Assembly (NCBI RefSeq): GCF_964030845.1
Contig: NZ_OZ034983.1
Span: forward strand, 310,001-374,000
Length of the DNA: 64,000 nt
Direction: 5' to 3'
Origin: Candidatus Fukatsuia endosymbiont of Tuberolachnus salignus
GTDB lineage: Bacteria > Pseudomonadota > Gammaproteobacteria > Enterobacterales > Enterobacteriaceae
The notes beneath the pieces were generated by a model. That model was not told where the DNA came from, did not search any database, and was given only the letters and a program-made list of their open reading frames with translations. Position numbers and translations under genes: made by a program. Shown piece after piece: positions 25,944 through 34,918 of this stretch (position 1 is the stretch's first letter; every line of letters starts with the position of its first letter).

Positions 25944-27235
25944 TTAAGACAATTGTTCAGAAACCTCACGGAATTTTTTCGCAAGTGATAGAAGCCCATT
26001 TCCTCCATTACTAGCACGAGAAGTTCCCACATCGGGTAGAAGGCACGTTCTTTCATCATGAGCACGATGAGATCTTTTGTTAGAAGGAGAAGTAAGTAAT
26101 GATTCTATAGCACAAAGATGTTCTGCCAAAATACCGGGCCTGTCTTCTGGTTTTAATGTGTTATCTAGAGTTTCGAGAGCTGCTTTCAATGTGTTAAGAT
26201 CTTCTTTAGTCTTAAATTGTGACAAGGGAACCTGAGTTAGAAAATTCTGAACATAGTTTTTTAGTAAAGTCGTAATATATGTTTGAGTTTCACCTAATCG
26301 GCAAAAAAATTTATTATCTTTATTAGGGCCTATAGCCTGAATAACTTTCTTTTTCACCTGAAGAACTGGTTCCGGCATTTGACTCGAAGTGAGTAATATT
26401 TTTATGAGTTCTTTTTCATCTATCTGATTTAGATTGAAATGCTTATTATCCATCTTAAGAAAATTAGAGAGTTTATCTATTTTTTTATAGGCCTTTTCCA
26501 TTTCTATTTTTATTGGGTTTTTGTCATCGCAAATCGAAGCATCTATAATTTTTTCCCACTCGTTGGAGTCTATTTTCTTAAATTCTTTTAATGCGTATCT
26601 AAGTTTTATAATCATTTCATCAGTAGGTTCTCCCCCTTTTTTACTAATTTCGTCCAAACATTGTTTAACAACACTTTGTAATTTTTCAATGCTAGAAATT
26701 GGGGCAGAAACAGTACCACTATCATAGATTTTTTGAATATTAGCTCTTAGTACGCGAAATTGATAACGCCAATCATTGGCTGAATTTGTATTAGCTGGTA
26801 TACAAGCTGGTTTATTGCTGTTTATTGTTACTTGTTGTTTTGGTAGTAGTTGTTGACTACAAAAAAATCGTCTAAGTCTCTCTCTTCAGCTGTTAGATTA
26901 ATTTGTTTTATTAAAGAATTTGCATAATTCAGCTTAATAACTGTCCCGTTTTTATTCCAATCCACCGTTATATTAAATTTATTTTTATAATCGTATGGAG
27001 TGCTATTTATCAAATCCGAGAAGCCATTTTTTATTGCTATACGATTATCTTCAGAAGATATATAACCATATATTTTACGCAACTGCGCTTCTTTTGTTTT
27101 GTCGGCACCAAAAATAATTTTTCTAAAAAAATCAAAAAATTTATCCCAAGAAGTTAGTTTAGGCTCGAAAGCTTTATCTACATTTTGGAATGAGGAAATA
27201 TTTAGTGGATTAAAAACTGTAATTATACATGACAT
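25944..27235 (-). pseudogene. Putative SPI-2-type effector gene, split by a T7 tract (or frameshifted/phase-variable)
   Basis: The first frame (27235-26828, 135 aa) starts after AGGA with MSCIITVFNPLNIS. It has SWDKFFDFF at residues about 29-37, close to the WEK(I/M)xxFF translocation motif of Salmonella SPI-2 effectors such as SspH2 and SifA, and downstream spacing (TKEAQLRKIYGYI, F..LI) also like SspH2. The second frame (visible from 26657, 237 aa) is in fact open further upstream and overlaps the first. At the T7 run (plus-strand A7, 26861-26867) one extra T, or a -1 slip, joins both into about 430 residues (DDFF then CSQQLLPKQQ). The C-terminal part is helical and unrecognised. Confidence 0.55.
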
Positions 27236-27487
27236 GAAAATTCCTCATTAAATAATAAATTTCAGGAATTATAAGTAAATCCTGCTCACATGCTTTCGAA
27301 AAGCCCCCCGAAATTATGATTTAATTTTTAATTAATATGCTTTCTAACGGATTAATCAGTAAAAAAGTGTGAAAATCGTTTAACCTGTATGAATGTAAGG
27401 ATTGTTTTCTCTATGCCGTGGACGCTATAGTATGCAGCTCTTGTCATTTTTGCTTAAGTAAAACAGCTTAAGCCATTGGAGAGATAG

Positions 27488-28339
27488 ATGAAGTCACTGT
27501 TTAAAATCACCCTGCTGGCAAGCACCCTGGCACTGACCCTGAATACTACTCAGACTTTGGCTGCGGAAGAAATCGCCAAAGAACCTGTCAAGCCCACACT
27601 GGATAGCCACTTCAAAAATACAGAGCAACAAACTGCTTATGCGTTAGGTGCTTCTCTCGCGAGCTATATGGAAAATGCGTTTGCAGAACAAAAAAAACTC
27701 GGCATCTATACATTGGATAAGGATCAGATTATTGCCGGTGTTCGAGATGTGTTTGCTAACGAGAATAAATTGAGCGATGAAGAAGTTGGAAAAACCCTGG
27801 AAGGGTTTGAAGCACAGGTAAAAGCGGCGGCTAATGTAAAAATGGCGCAAGAGGCTGCAAAAAATGCCGAGATTGCCAAGAAAAATGCGGTACAAGGTGA
27901 TGAGTACCGTGACTCTTTCGCTAAAAAATCCGACGTGAAGAAAATGGCATCGGGGCTGCTATACAAAATAGAGAGGCCGGGAACCGGTGTTACGCCAAAA
28001 GACAGCGATACCGTGAAAGTTAATTATAAAGGCACTCTGATTGACGGTACTGAATTTGATAACTCTTATAAGCGTGGTGAGGCAACCTCTTTCCGTCTTG
28101 ATAGCGTAATTGTTGGTTGGCAGGAAGGTCTAAAAAAACTGAAAAAAGGGGGCAAAATTACTTTGGTGATCCCACCTAGTCTGGCATACGGTAAAAACGG
28201 TGTTCCAGGCAGTATACCTGCTGGATCTACGCTGGTGTTCGAGGTGGAGCTGTTGGATGTGCTCCCCGCAAAAGCCGTGGAACCTGTAAAAAAAGAAGAG
28301 GCGAAAGTAAAAGAAAAATCTGTAGCGACCACTGAGTAG
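27488..28339 (+). CDS. fkpA: FkpA, periplasmic FKBP-type peptidyl-prolyl isomerase and chaperone
   Basis: FkpA is a periplasmic chaperone/PPIase of the sigma-E regulon. A signal peptide ends near LAAEE. The N-terminal helical dimerisation domain (about 40-145) is followed by the FKBP domain (TVKVNYKGTLIDGTEFDNSY, GWQEGLKKLKKGGKITLVIP, LAYGKNGVPGSIPAGSTLVF). A Lys/Glu/Ala-rich tail closes the protein; 283 residues against 270 in E. coli. Good SD (GGAGAG). In E. coli yheO separates fkpA from tusD; it is missing here. Confidence 0.96.
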   Translation: MKSLFKITLLASTLALTLNTTQTLAAEEIAKEPVKPTLDSHFKNTEQQTAYALGASLASYMENAFAEQKKLGIYTLDKDQIIAGVRDVFANENKLSDEEVGKTLEGFEAQVKAAANVKMAQEAAKNAEIAKKNAVQGDEYRDSFAKKSDVKKMASGLLYKIERPGTGVTPKDSDTVKVNYKGTLIDGTEFDNSYKRGEATSFRLDSVIVGWQEGLKKLKKGGKITLVIPPSLAYGKNGVPGSIPAGSTLVFEVELLDVLPAKAVEPVKKEEAKVKEKSVATTE

Positions 28340-28406
28340 CTGCTACAAACAGTCTGTGTGTTCGACGCCATAATCGCTCAACGCTGTAGATTTCGCAGGA
28401 GGTTCA

Positions 28407-28796
28407 ATGCACTGTTTGAACTATTGTTTGCTGGTTACTGGCCCTGCATACGGCACTCAGCAAGCCAGCAGCGCTTATCAATTTGCAAAAGCGTTGTTGG
28501 TTGCAGGTCATCAGTTGACTAGCGTTTTTTTTTATCGCGAAGGGGTGTTGAACGCGAATCAATTGACGGCACCGGCCACAGACGAATTTGATCTGGTGCG
28601 GGCATGGCAAAAGTTAGCTCGCGATAAGGCAATAACACTCAACGTCTGCGTAGCAGCAGCATTGCGGCGTGGTGTCAGCGATCAAGCGGTACAGGGTGAT
28701 CTTGGCGTGGCCAGCTTACAACCCAATTTTACATTTAGCGGCTTGGGCACGCTGGCTGAAGCGCTGTGGACCTGTGACCGTGTGGTGCAATTTTAG
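28407..28796 (+). CDS. tusD: TusD, sulfurtransferase of the TusBCD complex
   Basis: TusD receives persulfide sulfur from TusA and passes it through TusE to MnmA for 2-thiouridine at tRNA wobble U34. The product (129 aa, E. coli 128) has VTGPAYGTQQASSAYQFAKA, FFYREGVLNANQL and the catalytic Cys in LNVCVAAALRRG, and ends TCDRVVQF as in E. coli. It opens tusDCB, which precedes the str operon as in other enterobacteria. Confidence 0.95.
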   Translation: MHCLNYCLLVTGPAYGTQQASSAYQFAKALLVAGHQLTSVFFYREGVLNANQLTAPATDEFDLVRAWQKLARDKAITLNVCVAAALRRGVSDQAVQGDLGVASLQPNFTFSGLGTLAEALWTCDRVVQF

Positions 28797-28816
28797 CCCC
28801 GATACATGGTTCGACA

Positions 28817-29200
28817 ATGAAAGAAAAAATGAACTCGGTCGCCTTTGTTTTCACACACTCGCCTCACGGTTCCGCCGCAGGCAGAGAAGGGTTGGATGCG
28901 TTGCTTGCTGTTTCGGCATTGACGGATGATGCGGACAGGGTTGCGGTGTTCTTTATTGCTGATGGTGTGTTGCAACTGTTACCACAGCAACAGCCAGAAA
29001 AAATTCTAGCTCGAGACTACATTGCTACTTTCGGTGTGTTATCGCTGTACGATGTGAAAAAATGCTATCTGTGTGCAACTTCATTAGAGCAACGTGGGCT
29101 TGATATCAACGGCGAATGGGCTATCGATGATGTCACCCTATTATCTCCAGCAGATTTGAGCCGTCAACTGAAAACGTATGATGTTGTACTGACATTTTAA
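28817..29200 (+). CDS. tusC: TusC, subunit of the TusBCD sulfur-relay complex
   Basis: TusC (127 aa from the first ATG, E. coli 119) keeps the family blocks VAFVFTHSPHGSAAGREGLD, DRVAVFFIADGVLQLLP and YIATFGVLSLYDV and ends in LKTYDVVLTF. The ATG at residue 5 (MNSVAF) is an alternative start. The stop codon touches the left tip of a MITE that now separates tusC from tusB. Confidence 0.94.
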   Translation: MKEKMNSVAFVFTHSPHGSAAGREGLDALLAVSALTDDADRVAVFFIADGVLQLLPQQQPEKILARDYIATFGVLSLYDVKKCYLCATSLEQRGLDINGEWAIDDVTLLSPADLSRQLKTYDVVLTF

Positions 29201-29358
29201 GAACCTATTCGAAATCTCTTGTGTTCACTGATGCTTCGTCAAAAACACGCTCAAAATGCTTATCTACTCTCTTTTATTGTATATAAAAGAGTAAACTGCG
29301 CTCTTTCGCGCATTTTTTCCTCCCTTGAGCACAGTGAGAAAGATTTGGAACAGGTTCT
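29200..29358. repeat. MITE, 159 bp, between tusC and tusB
   Basis: The left tip AGAACCTATTCGAAATCTCT (29200-29219) and right tip AGATTTGGAACAGGTTCT (29341-29358) are imperfect inverted repeats. The internal GTAAACTGCGCTC and GTATATAAAAGAGT parts match the 15068 copy. This is the cleanest second-type copy in the window. It splits what is normally the tight tusDCB operon. Confidence 0.8.
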
Positions 29359-29387
29359 AAGGTTATTAATCAGGATAAGATATCAAT

Positions 29388-29675
29388 ATGTTGTACAGTG
29401 TCAGTCGTTCTCCGTATCAATGTGATTTAGCCTCTCTGTTAAGATTAGTGACACCACAGGATGACATCTTGTTTTTGCAGGATGGCGTGGTGGCGTTAGT
29501 AAAGAAGGGTGCAATTTATAACTTGATGTTAAGTCAACTGAAAAATCTGTTTGTACTGGAAAATGATTTGGTAGCGCGTGGCTTGCGTTATCAGATATCA
29601 GATCATGTTGAGGTGATCAACTATCATGCTTTCGTTGATCTCACTACCAAACATCGTCAGTACTTGGCATGGTAA
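29388..29675 (+). CDS. tusB: TusB, subunit of the TusBCD sulfur-relay complex
   Basis: TusB (95 aa, same as E. coli) completes the sulfur-relay trimer for tRNA 2-thiolation. It starts MLYSVSRSPYQCDLASLLRL and has LQDGVVALVKKG, both typical. GATAAG precedes the ATG. It is separated from tusC by a MITE and followed by the str operon promoter. Confidence 0.93.
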   Translation: MLYSVSRSPYQCDLASLLRLVTPQDDILFLQDGVVALVKKGAIYNLMLSQLKNLFVLENDLVARGLRYQISDHVEVINYHAFVDLTTKHRQYLAW

Positions 29676-29716
29676 ACACCACAGGGTATAACAGCCCAGG
29701 CAATGTTGTATATTTC

Positions 29717-29745
29717 TTGACTCCTTGCATTGTCAGCCATAGAAT
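29717..29745 (+). promoter_or_regulatory. str operon promoter
   Basis: TTGACT (29717-29722), a 17-bp spacer and TAGAAT (29740-29745) lie about 88 bp before rpsL, matching the position of the E. coli str promoter. Confidence 0.8.
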
Positions 29746-29832
29746 TCTGCGTCCTCTTACTTTGCCAGCTATGCATAGGGAGGAAGATTTGTCACCGTTT
29801 ACACAGAAAAAAAATTAGGAGCTTGTTTAATA

Positions 29833-30207
29833 ATGACAACGATTAACCAGCTGGTTCGTAAGCCCCGCAGCAGGAAGGTTGTGAAAAGCAACGTTCCTGC
29901 TCTGGAGGCTTGCCCGCAAAAACGTGGTGTTTGTACCCGCGTGTATACCACCACACCGAAAAAACCTAACTCTGCGATGCGTAAAGTGTGTCGTGTGCGT
30001 TTAACTAACGGTTTCGAAGTGACTTCTTATATCGGTGGTGAAGGCCATAACCTGCAGGAGCACTCAGTGGTTCTGACTCGTGGTGGTCGTGTTAAAGACT
30101 TACCTGGTGTTCGTTACCATGTCGTTCGTGGTGCACTCGACTGCTCGGGCGTTAAAGACCGTAAACAGGCACGTTCCAAATACGGTGTGAAGAAGCCCAA
30201 ATCTTAA
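29833..30207 (+). CDS. rpsL: Ribosomal protein S12
   Basis: S12 sits at the decoding centre of the 30S subunit and takes part in codon proofreading. The 124-residue product is of normal length. The streptomycin-relevant Lys43 is wild-type in TTTPKKPNSAM. First gene of the str operon rpsL-rpsG-fusA-tuf. No insertion is present, in contrast to several large-subunit proteins further on. Confidence 0.98.
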   Translation: MTTINQLVRKPRSRKVVKSNVPALEACPQKRGVCTRVYTTTPKKPNSAMRKVCRVRLTNGFEVTSYIGGEGHNLQEHSVVLTRGGRVKDLPGVRYHVVRGALDCSGVKDRKQARSKYGVKKPKS

Positions 30208-30304
30208 TGGTTCTCCGTTAAGTAAGGCCAAACATTTTCATTCTAATGTCAAAATAAACTCGTAGAGTTTTGGACAACCCTGAATTAACAACGGAGTTAT
30301 TTCC

Positions 30305-30775
30305 ATGCCACGTCGTCGTGTTGTTGGTCAACGTAAAATTTTGCCAGATCCTAAATTCGGATCTGAGCTACTGGCCAAATTTGTTAATATCCTGATGGTA
30401 GATGGTAAAAAATCTACTGCTGAAGCCATCGTCTACAGCGCGCTGGAAACCCTGGCTCAACGCTCTGGTAAAAATTATCTAGAAGCTTTTGAAGTCGCGC
30501 TGGACAATGTACGTCCTACGGTAGAAGTTAAGTCGCGTCGTGTCGGTGGCTCTACTTATCAGGTGCCAGTTGAAGTCCGTCCGGTTCGCCGTAATGCCTT
30601 GGCAATGCGTTGGATCGTTGATTCTGCGCGTAAACGTGGTGATAAATCAATGGCTTTGCGCCTAGCGAATGAATTGTCCGACGCAGTAGAAAACAAAGGT
30701 GCTGCCGTTAAAAAACGTGAAGATGTTCACCGTATGGCCGAGGCTAACAAAGCGTTCGCCCACTACCGCTGGTGA
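30305..30775 (+). CDS. rpsG: Ribosomal protein S7
   Basis: S7 nucleates assembly of the 30S head, contacts the E-site and represses the str operon post-transcriptionally in E. coli. It has 156 residues and normal family blocks (MPRRRVVGQRKILPDPKFGS, KNYLEAFEVALDNVRP). It follows rpsL by about 97 bp, where the S7-binding mRNA structure of E. coli lies, but I did not identify that fold here. Confidence 0.98.
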   Translation: MPRRRVVGQRKILPDPKFGSELLAKFVNILMVDGKKSTAEAIVYSALETLAQRSGKNYLEAFEVALDNVRPTVEVKSRRVGGSTYQVPVEVRPVRRNALAMRWIVDSARKRGDKSMALRLANELSDAVENKGAAVKKREDVHRMAEANKAFAHYRW

Positions 30776-30880
30776 TTTCACTATCATCTGCTGATCACTA
30801 AGCAGGAGTATGCTAACCATGGCAACACTGCAGTAGCAGGTTTGGTATGGGTTAACCTGAACGTTTTTAGGAGAAATTAA

Positions 30881-33037
30881 ATGGCCCGTAAAACGCCCAT
30901 TGAGCACTATCGCAATATCGGTATCAGTGCGCATATCGATGCTGGTAAGACAACCACTACCGAGCGTATTTTGTTCTATACCGGTGTAAATCATAAAATC
31001 GGTGAAGTGCATGACGGGGCGGCAACGATGGACTGGATGGAGCAGGAGCAGGAGCGAGGGATCACCATTACTTCTGCTGCGACTACCTGCTTTTGGTCTG
31101 GTATGGCCAAACAGTTTGCATCTCATCACATCAACATTATTGATACCCCAGGGCATGTTGATTTCACTATCGAAGTGGAACGTTCCATGCGTGTTCTTGA
31201 TGGCGCAGTGATGGTTTATTGTGCTGTGGGTGGTGTTCAACCACAGTCTGAAACTGTATGGCGTCAGGCGAATAAATATAAAGTTCCACGTATCGCGTTC
31301 GTCAACAAAATGGATCGTATGGGTGCTAACTTCCTACGTGTTGTTGGGCAGCTACGAGATCGTTTGAACGCAAATCCAGTGCCAATTCAGCTAGCTATAG
31401 GTGCAGAAGATAATTTCACCGGTGTTATCGATCTGGTGAAAATGAAAGCCATCAACTGGAATGACTCTGATCAAGGAGTTACTTTCGAATATCAGGATAT
31501 CCCGGCCGATATGCAAGCATTGGCTGACGAATGGCGTGAATATCTGGTTGCAGCCGCCGCTGAAGCTTCGGATGAACTGACGGATAAATTCTTCGCCGAC
31601 AGTAATTCTCTGACCGAAGAAGAGATCAAAAAAAGTTTACGTGATCGGGTATTGAGGAATGAGATCATCCTGGTTACCTGTGGTTCTGCCTTTAAAAATA
31701 AAGGCGTACAAGCCATGCTGGATGCTGTTGTCGAATATTTGCCAGCGCCCACTGATGTTCCAGCAATTGGTGGGATGTTGAGTGATAATACTCCCGCCGA
31801 GCGCCAATCTAGCGATGAAGAACCGTTTTCTGCATTGGCTTTTAAAATCGCCAGCGATCCTTTTGTAGGTAATCTTACTTTCTTCCGCGTTTATTCTGGT
31901 GTGGTTAAGTCCGGTGATACGGTATTAAACTCAGTAAAAGGGCAGCGTGAACGCTTTGGCCGTATTGTGCAAATGCATGCTAATAAGCGTGAAGAGATCA
32001 AAGAAGTACATGCGGGTGATATTGCCGCCGCTATTGGTCTGAAAGATGTGACGACAGGTGAGACTTTATGTGATCCGAACCCGAACAGTGTAATCATCCT
32101 TGAACGAATGGAGTTCCCAGAACCGGTTATCTCTGTTGCTGTAGAACCGAAAACCAAGGCCGACCAGGAAAAAATGGGTATGGCTTTAGGGCGTTTGGCG
32201 AAAGAGGATCCCTCCTTTCGTGTAAGGACTGACGAGGAATCGGGTCAAACTATCATCTCTGGCATGGGTGAATTGCATTTAGAGATTTTGGTTGATCGTA
32301 TGCGCCGTGAATTTAATGTGGAAGCAAACGTTGGTAAACCTCAGGTCGCTTACCGTGAAACTATCCGGGCCACTGTTGAGCAAGAAGGAAAACATGCCAA
32401 ACAGTCGGGTGGTCGTGGTCAATTTGGTCATGTGTGGCTAAAAATTGAACCATTGAGTTTCAATGAAGAAGAAGATGAAAAAGAAAGAGCAAGATACGAA
32501 GTAGATATAGAAGAAGGCTATAGATTTGTTAATAAAATCGTTGGTGGTGTTATTCCAAAAGAATACATCCCAGGGGTAAAAAAAGGCATTAAAGAACAGC
32601 TGAAGACAGGTGTTTTGGCTAGTTACCCCATCGTTGACGTTAAAGTAACCCTGTTCGATGGCTCTTTCCATGAGGTCGACTCCTCGGAGCTTGCGTTTAA
32701 ACTCGCAGGTTCGATGGCGTTCAAAGCGGGTTTCATGAAAGCAAAACCCGTTTTGTTGGAACCCGTCATGAAAGTCGAGGTTGAAACATCAGAAGACTAT
32801 ATGGGTGATGTTATCGGTGACTTGAATCGTCGTCGTGGTATGATCGAAGGTATGGAAGATACGGCTGCCGGTAAGACAATTCGTGCTAAGGTTCCGTTGG
32901 CTGAAATGTTCGGTTATGCTACTGACCTGCGTTCTCAGACTCAGGGGCGTGCTTCTTACTCCATGGAATTTCAGCAGTACGATGAAGCGCCGCAGAACGT
33001 CGCTTGTACCATTATCGAAGCTCGTAATGCTAAATAA
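30881..33037 (+). CDS. fusA: Elongation factor G with a charged insertion in domain IV
   Basis: EF-G is the GTPase that drives tRNA-mRNA translocation and, with RRF, ribosome recycling. The P-loop AHIDAGKTTTTERIL, switch region RGITITSAA, DTPGHVD and NKMD are intact. It has 718 residues (E. coli 704). Most of the difference is one acidic/basic insertion of about 13 residues in domain IV, around EEEDEKERARYEVDIEEG (about 32461-32515), where E. coli has EPGSNPKG. This stretch is purine-rich (GAAGAAGAAGATG) and unlike its surroundings. Confidence 0.97.
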   Translation: MARKTPIEHYRNIGISAHIDAGKTTTTERILFYTGVNHKIGEVHDGAATMDWMEQEQERGITITSAATTCFWSGMAKQFASHHINIIDTPGHVDFTIEVERSMRVLDGAVMVYCAVGGVQPQSETVWRQANKYKVPRIAFVNKMDRMGANFLRVVGQLRDRLNANPVPIQLAIGAEDNFTGVIDLVKMKAINWNDSDQGVTFEYQDIPADMQALADEWREYLVAAAAEASDELTDKFFADSNSLTEEEIKKSLRDRVLRNEIILVTCGSAFKNKGVQAMLDAVVEYLPAPTDVPAIGGMLSDNTPAERQSSDEEPFSALAFKIASDPFVGNLTFFRVYSGVVKSGDTVLNSVKGQRERFGRIVQMHANKREEIKEVHAGDIAAAIGLKDVTTGETLCDPNPNSVIILERMEFPEPVISVAVEPKTKADQEKMGMALGRLAKEDPSFRVRTDEESGQTIISGMGELHLEILVDRMRREFNVEANVGKPQVAYRETIRATVEQEGKHAKQSGGRGQFGHVWLKIEPLSFNEEEDEKERARYEVDIEEGYRFVNKIVGGVIPKEYIPGVKKGIKEQLKTGVLASYPIVDVKVTLFDGSFHEVDSSELAFKLAGSMAFKAGFMKAKPVLLEPVMKVEVETSEDYMGDVIGDLNRRRGMIEGMEDTAAGKTIRAKVPLAEMFGYATDLRSQTQGRASYSMEFQQYDEAPQNVACTIIEARNAK

Positions 33038-33106
33038 GCTTGCGATTTTAAAATTTAGATTCAGTGTTCTTTCTTTAACAAAGAGCACTAGAGTGAGGAA
33101 ATAATC

Positions 33107-34291
33107 GTGTCTAAAGAAAAATTTGAACGTAAAAAGCTCCATGTTAACGTAGGTACTATTGGCCACGTTGACCACGGTAAAACTACCCTAACTGCTGCTA
33201 TTACCTCAGTATTGGCCAAAACATACGGCGGTACCGCTAGCGCATTTGATGAGATAGATAACGCGCCGGAAGAAAAAGCGCGGGGTATCACCATCAATAC
33301 TTCTCATGTTGAATATGATACTCCGACTCGTCACTATGCGCACGTTGACTGCCCAGGACATGCCGATTACGTAAAAAATATGATCACCGGTGCGGCTCAA
33401 ATGGATGGGGCAATCTTGGTTGTTGCCGCAACAGATGGCCCAATGCCACAGACGCGTGAGCACATTCTGTTAGGTCGTCAGGTTGGTGTGCCTTACATGA
33501 TCGTATTTATGAACAAATGCGATATGGTTGATGACGAAGAACTACTAGAATTGGTTGAAATGGAAATTCGTGAGCTTCTTACTCAGTACGAGTTCCCCGG
33601 TGAGGACACGCCAGTTGTACGAGGTTCAGCACTAAAAGCACTAGAAGGTGAGGAAAAATGGGAAGCGAAAATCATCGAGCTTGCTGATTATCTAGATAGC
33701 TATATCCCTGAGCCAAAACGTGATGTTGACAAGCCATTTCTGTTACCCATTGAAGATGTGTTTAGTATCGAGGGCCGTGGTACGGTAGTAACCGGTCGTG
33801 TAGAACGAGGTATTATTAAAAAGGGTGATGAAGTAGAAATCGTTGGTATTAAAGATACGGTTAAGAGTGTCGCTACCGGTATCGAGATGTTCCGCAAACT
33901 ACTCGATGAAGGCCTCGCGGGTGAGAATGTTGGTGTCTTGTTACGTGGTATTAAACGTGAAGAGATTGAACGTGGGCAAGTCTTATGTAAACCAGGTAGC
34001 ATCAAACCTCATACTGTGTTCAAAGCAAAGATTTATGTTCTTACCAAAGAAGAAGGTGGTCGTCACACTCCTTTTGTCAATAAATACCGTCCACAGTTCT
34101 ATTTCCGTACTACTGATGTAACCGGTGCTATTGAATTGCCAGAAGGTGTAGCAATGGCGATGCCAGGTGATAGCATCGAGATGGAGGTTACCTTGATCCA
34201 TGCGATAGCAATGGATGAAGGATTGCATTTTGCGATTCGTGAAGGTGGTCGTACTATCGGTGCGGGTGTTGTTGCTAAGATTATCCAGTAA
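33107..34291 (+). CDS. tuf: Elongation factor Tu
   Basis: EF-Tu carries aminoacyl-tRNA to the ribosomal A-site. It has 394 residues as in E. coli, with GHVDHGKTTLTAAIT, DCPGHADYVKNMITGAAQMD, NKCD and the C-terminal barrel signatures. GTG start (GTG TCT AAA GAA). It ends the str operon, with a terminator directly downstream. In E. coli bfd and bfr follow; here the S10 operon promoter comes next. Confidence 0.97.
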   Translation: MSKEKFERKKLHVNVGTIGHVDHGKTTLTAAITSVLAKTYGGTASAFDEIDNAPEEKARGITINTSHVEYDTPTRHYAHVDCPGHADYVKNMITGAAQMDGAILVVAATDGPMPQTREHILLGRQVGVPYMIVFMNKCDMVDDEELLELVEMEIRELLTQYEFPGEDTPVVRGSALKALEGEEKWEAKIIELADYLDSYIPEPKRDVDKPFLLPIEDVFSIEGRGTVVTGRVERGIIKKGDEVEIVGIKDTVKSVATGIEMFRKLLDEGLAGENVGVLLRGIKREEIERGQVLCKPGSIKPHTVFKAKIYVLTKEEGGRHTPFVNKYRPQFYFRTTDVTGAIELPEGVAMAMPGDSIEMEVTLIHAIAMDEGLHFAIREGGRTIGAGVVAKIIQ

Positions 34292-34303
34292 TTTCTAAGC
34301 AGT

Positions 34304-34337
34304 AGAAGGGCACTTCGGTGCCCTTTTCGTTTTTTTA
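34304..34337 (+). terminator. str operon terminator
   Basis: GAAGGGCAC-TTCG-GTGCCCTTTTC forms an 8-bp stem with a stable UUCG tetraloop and is followed by a T-rich tract (CGTTTTTTT). Confidence 0.9.
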
Positions 34338-34360
34338 TTACAAAGATTGTCAACACTGTC

Positions 34361-34388
34361 TTGCTTCCTATCTTGATTTACGTATAAT
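34361..34388 (+). promoter_or_regulatory. S10 operon promoter
   Basis: TTGCTT (34361-34366), a 16-bp spacer and a perfect TATAAT (34383-34388) lie about 190 bp before rpsJ, leaving a long leader. Confidence 0.75.
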
Positions 34389-34394
34389 CCCGCT

Positions 34395-34574
34395 GGCTCG
34401 CCTGGTCTTGGTGGGTCATAAAGTTAGTCTGGCACTCAGTATCTTAATAATGTCAGCAAACAAATACTCCCGATAGGGGAGTTATATGTTGAACGACTGC
34501 GCTCTTCTCCCCGTTAATCGGAGGATGTGGGTGGTGGTTATTTACGTTTTATAAATAATTGGAGCTTTGGTCTC
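34395..34574 (+). promoter_or_regulatory. S10 operon leader, putative L4 autoregulatory region
   Basis: About 180 nt between the promoter and rpsJ hold hairpins, including ACTCCCGATAGGGGAGT (perfect 6-bp stem) and CTCCCCGTTAATCGGAGG. In E. coli the leader in this position binds L4, which stops S10 operon transcription and translation. The assignment rests on position and hairpins, not on a computed fold. Confidence 0.55.
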
Positions 34575-34886
34575 ATGCAGAAACAAAGGATCCGTATCCG
34601 CCTGAAAGCGTTTGATCATCATTTGATCGATCAATCAACAGGAAAAATCGTCGAGACTGCAAAACGTACTGGTTCGCGGGTTCGTGGACCGATCCCATTG
34701 CCAACCCGTAAGGAGCGTTTTACTATTTTGACTTCTCCGCATGTCAATAAAGACGCGCGCGATCAATATGAAATTCGTACTCATGAGCGTCTGGTTGATA
34801 TCGTTGAACCAACCGAGACAACCGTTGAGGCTTTGATGCGTCTTGACCTCGCTGCTGGTGTCGATGTGCAGATTAGCTTGAGTTAA
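34575..34886 (+). CDS. rpsJ: Ribosomal protein S10 (NusE)
   Basis: S10 is a 30S head protein and, as NusE, part of transcription antitermination with NusB. It has 103 residues, equal to E. coli, from ATG 34575 (MQKQRIRIRLKAFDHHLIDQ). TTGGAGC lies upstream. A longer frame to 34527 would extend into the leader and is not used. First gene of the S10 operon. Confidence 0.97.
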   Translation: MQKQRIRIRLKAFDHHLIDQSTGKIVETAKRTGSRVRGPIPLPTRKERFTILTSPHVNKDARDQYEIRTHERLVDIVEPTETTVEALMRLDLAAGVDVQISLS

Positions 34887-34918
34887 TCAGGTCATTGAAC
34901 GATTGAGAGGTTGAAACA

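Noticed and set aside
30662..31240. Minus-strand 192-codon frame opposite rpsG/fusA
   Set aside because: Shadow of fusA codon pattern; no ribosome site or recognised domain.
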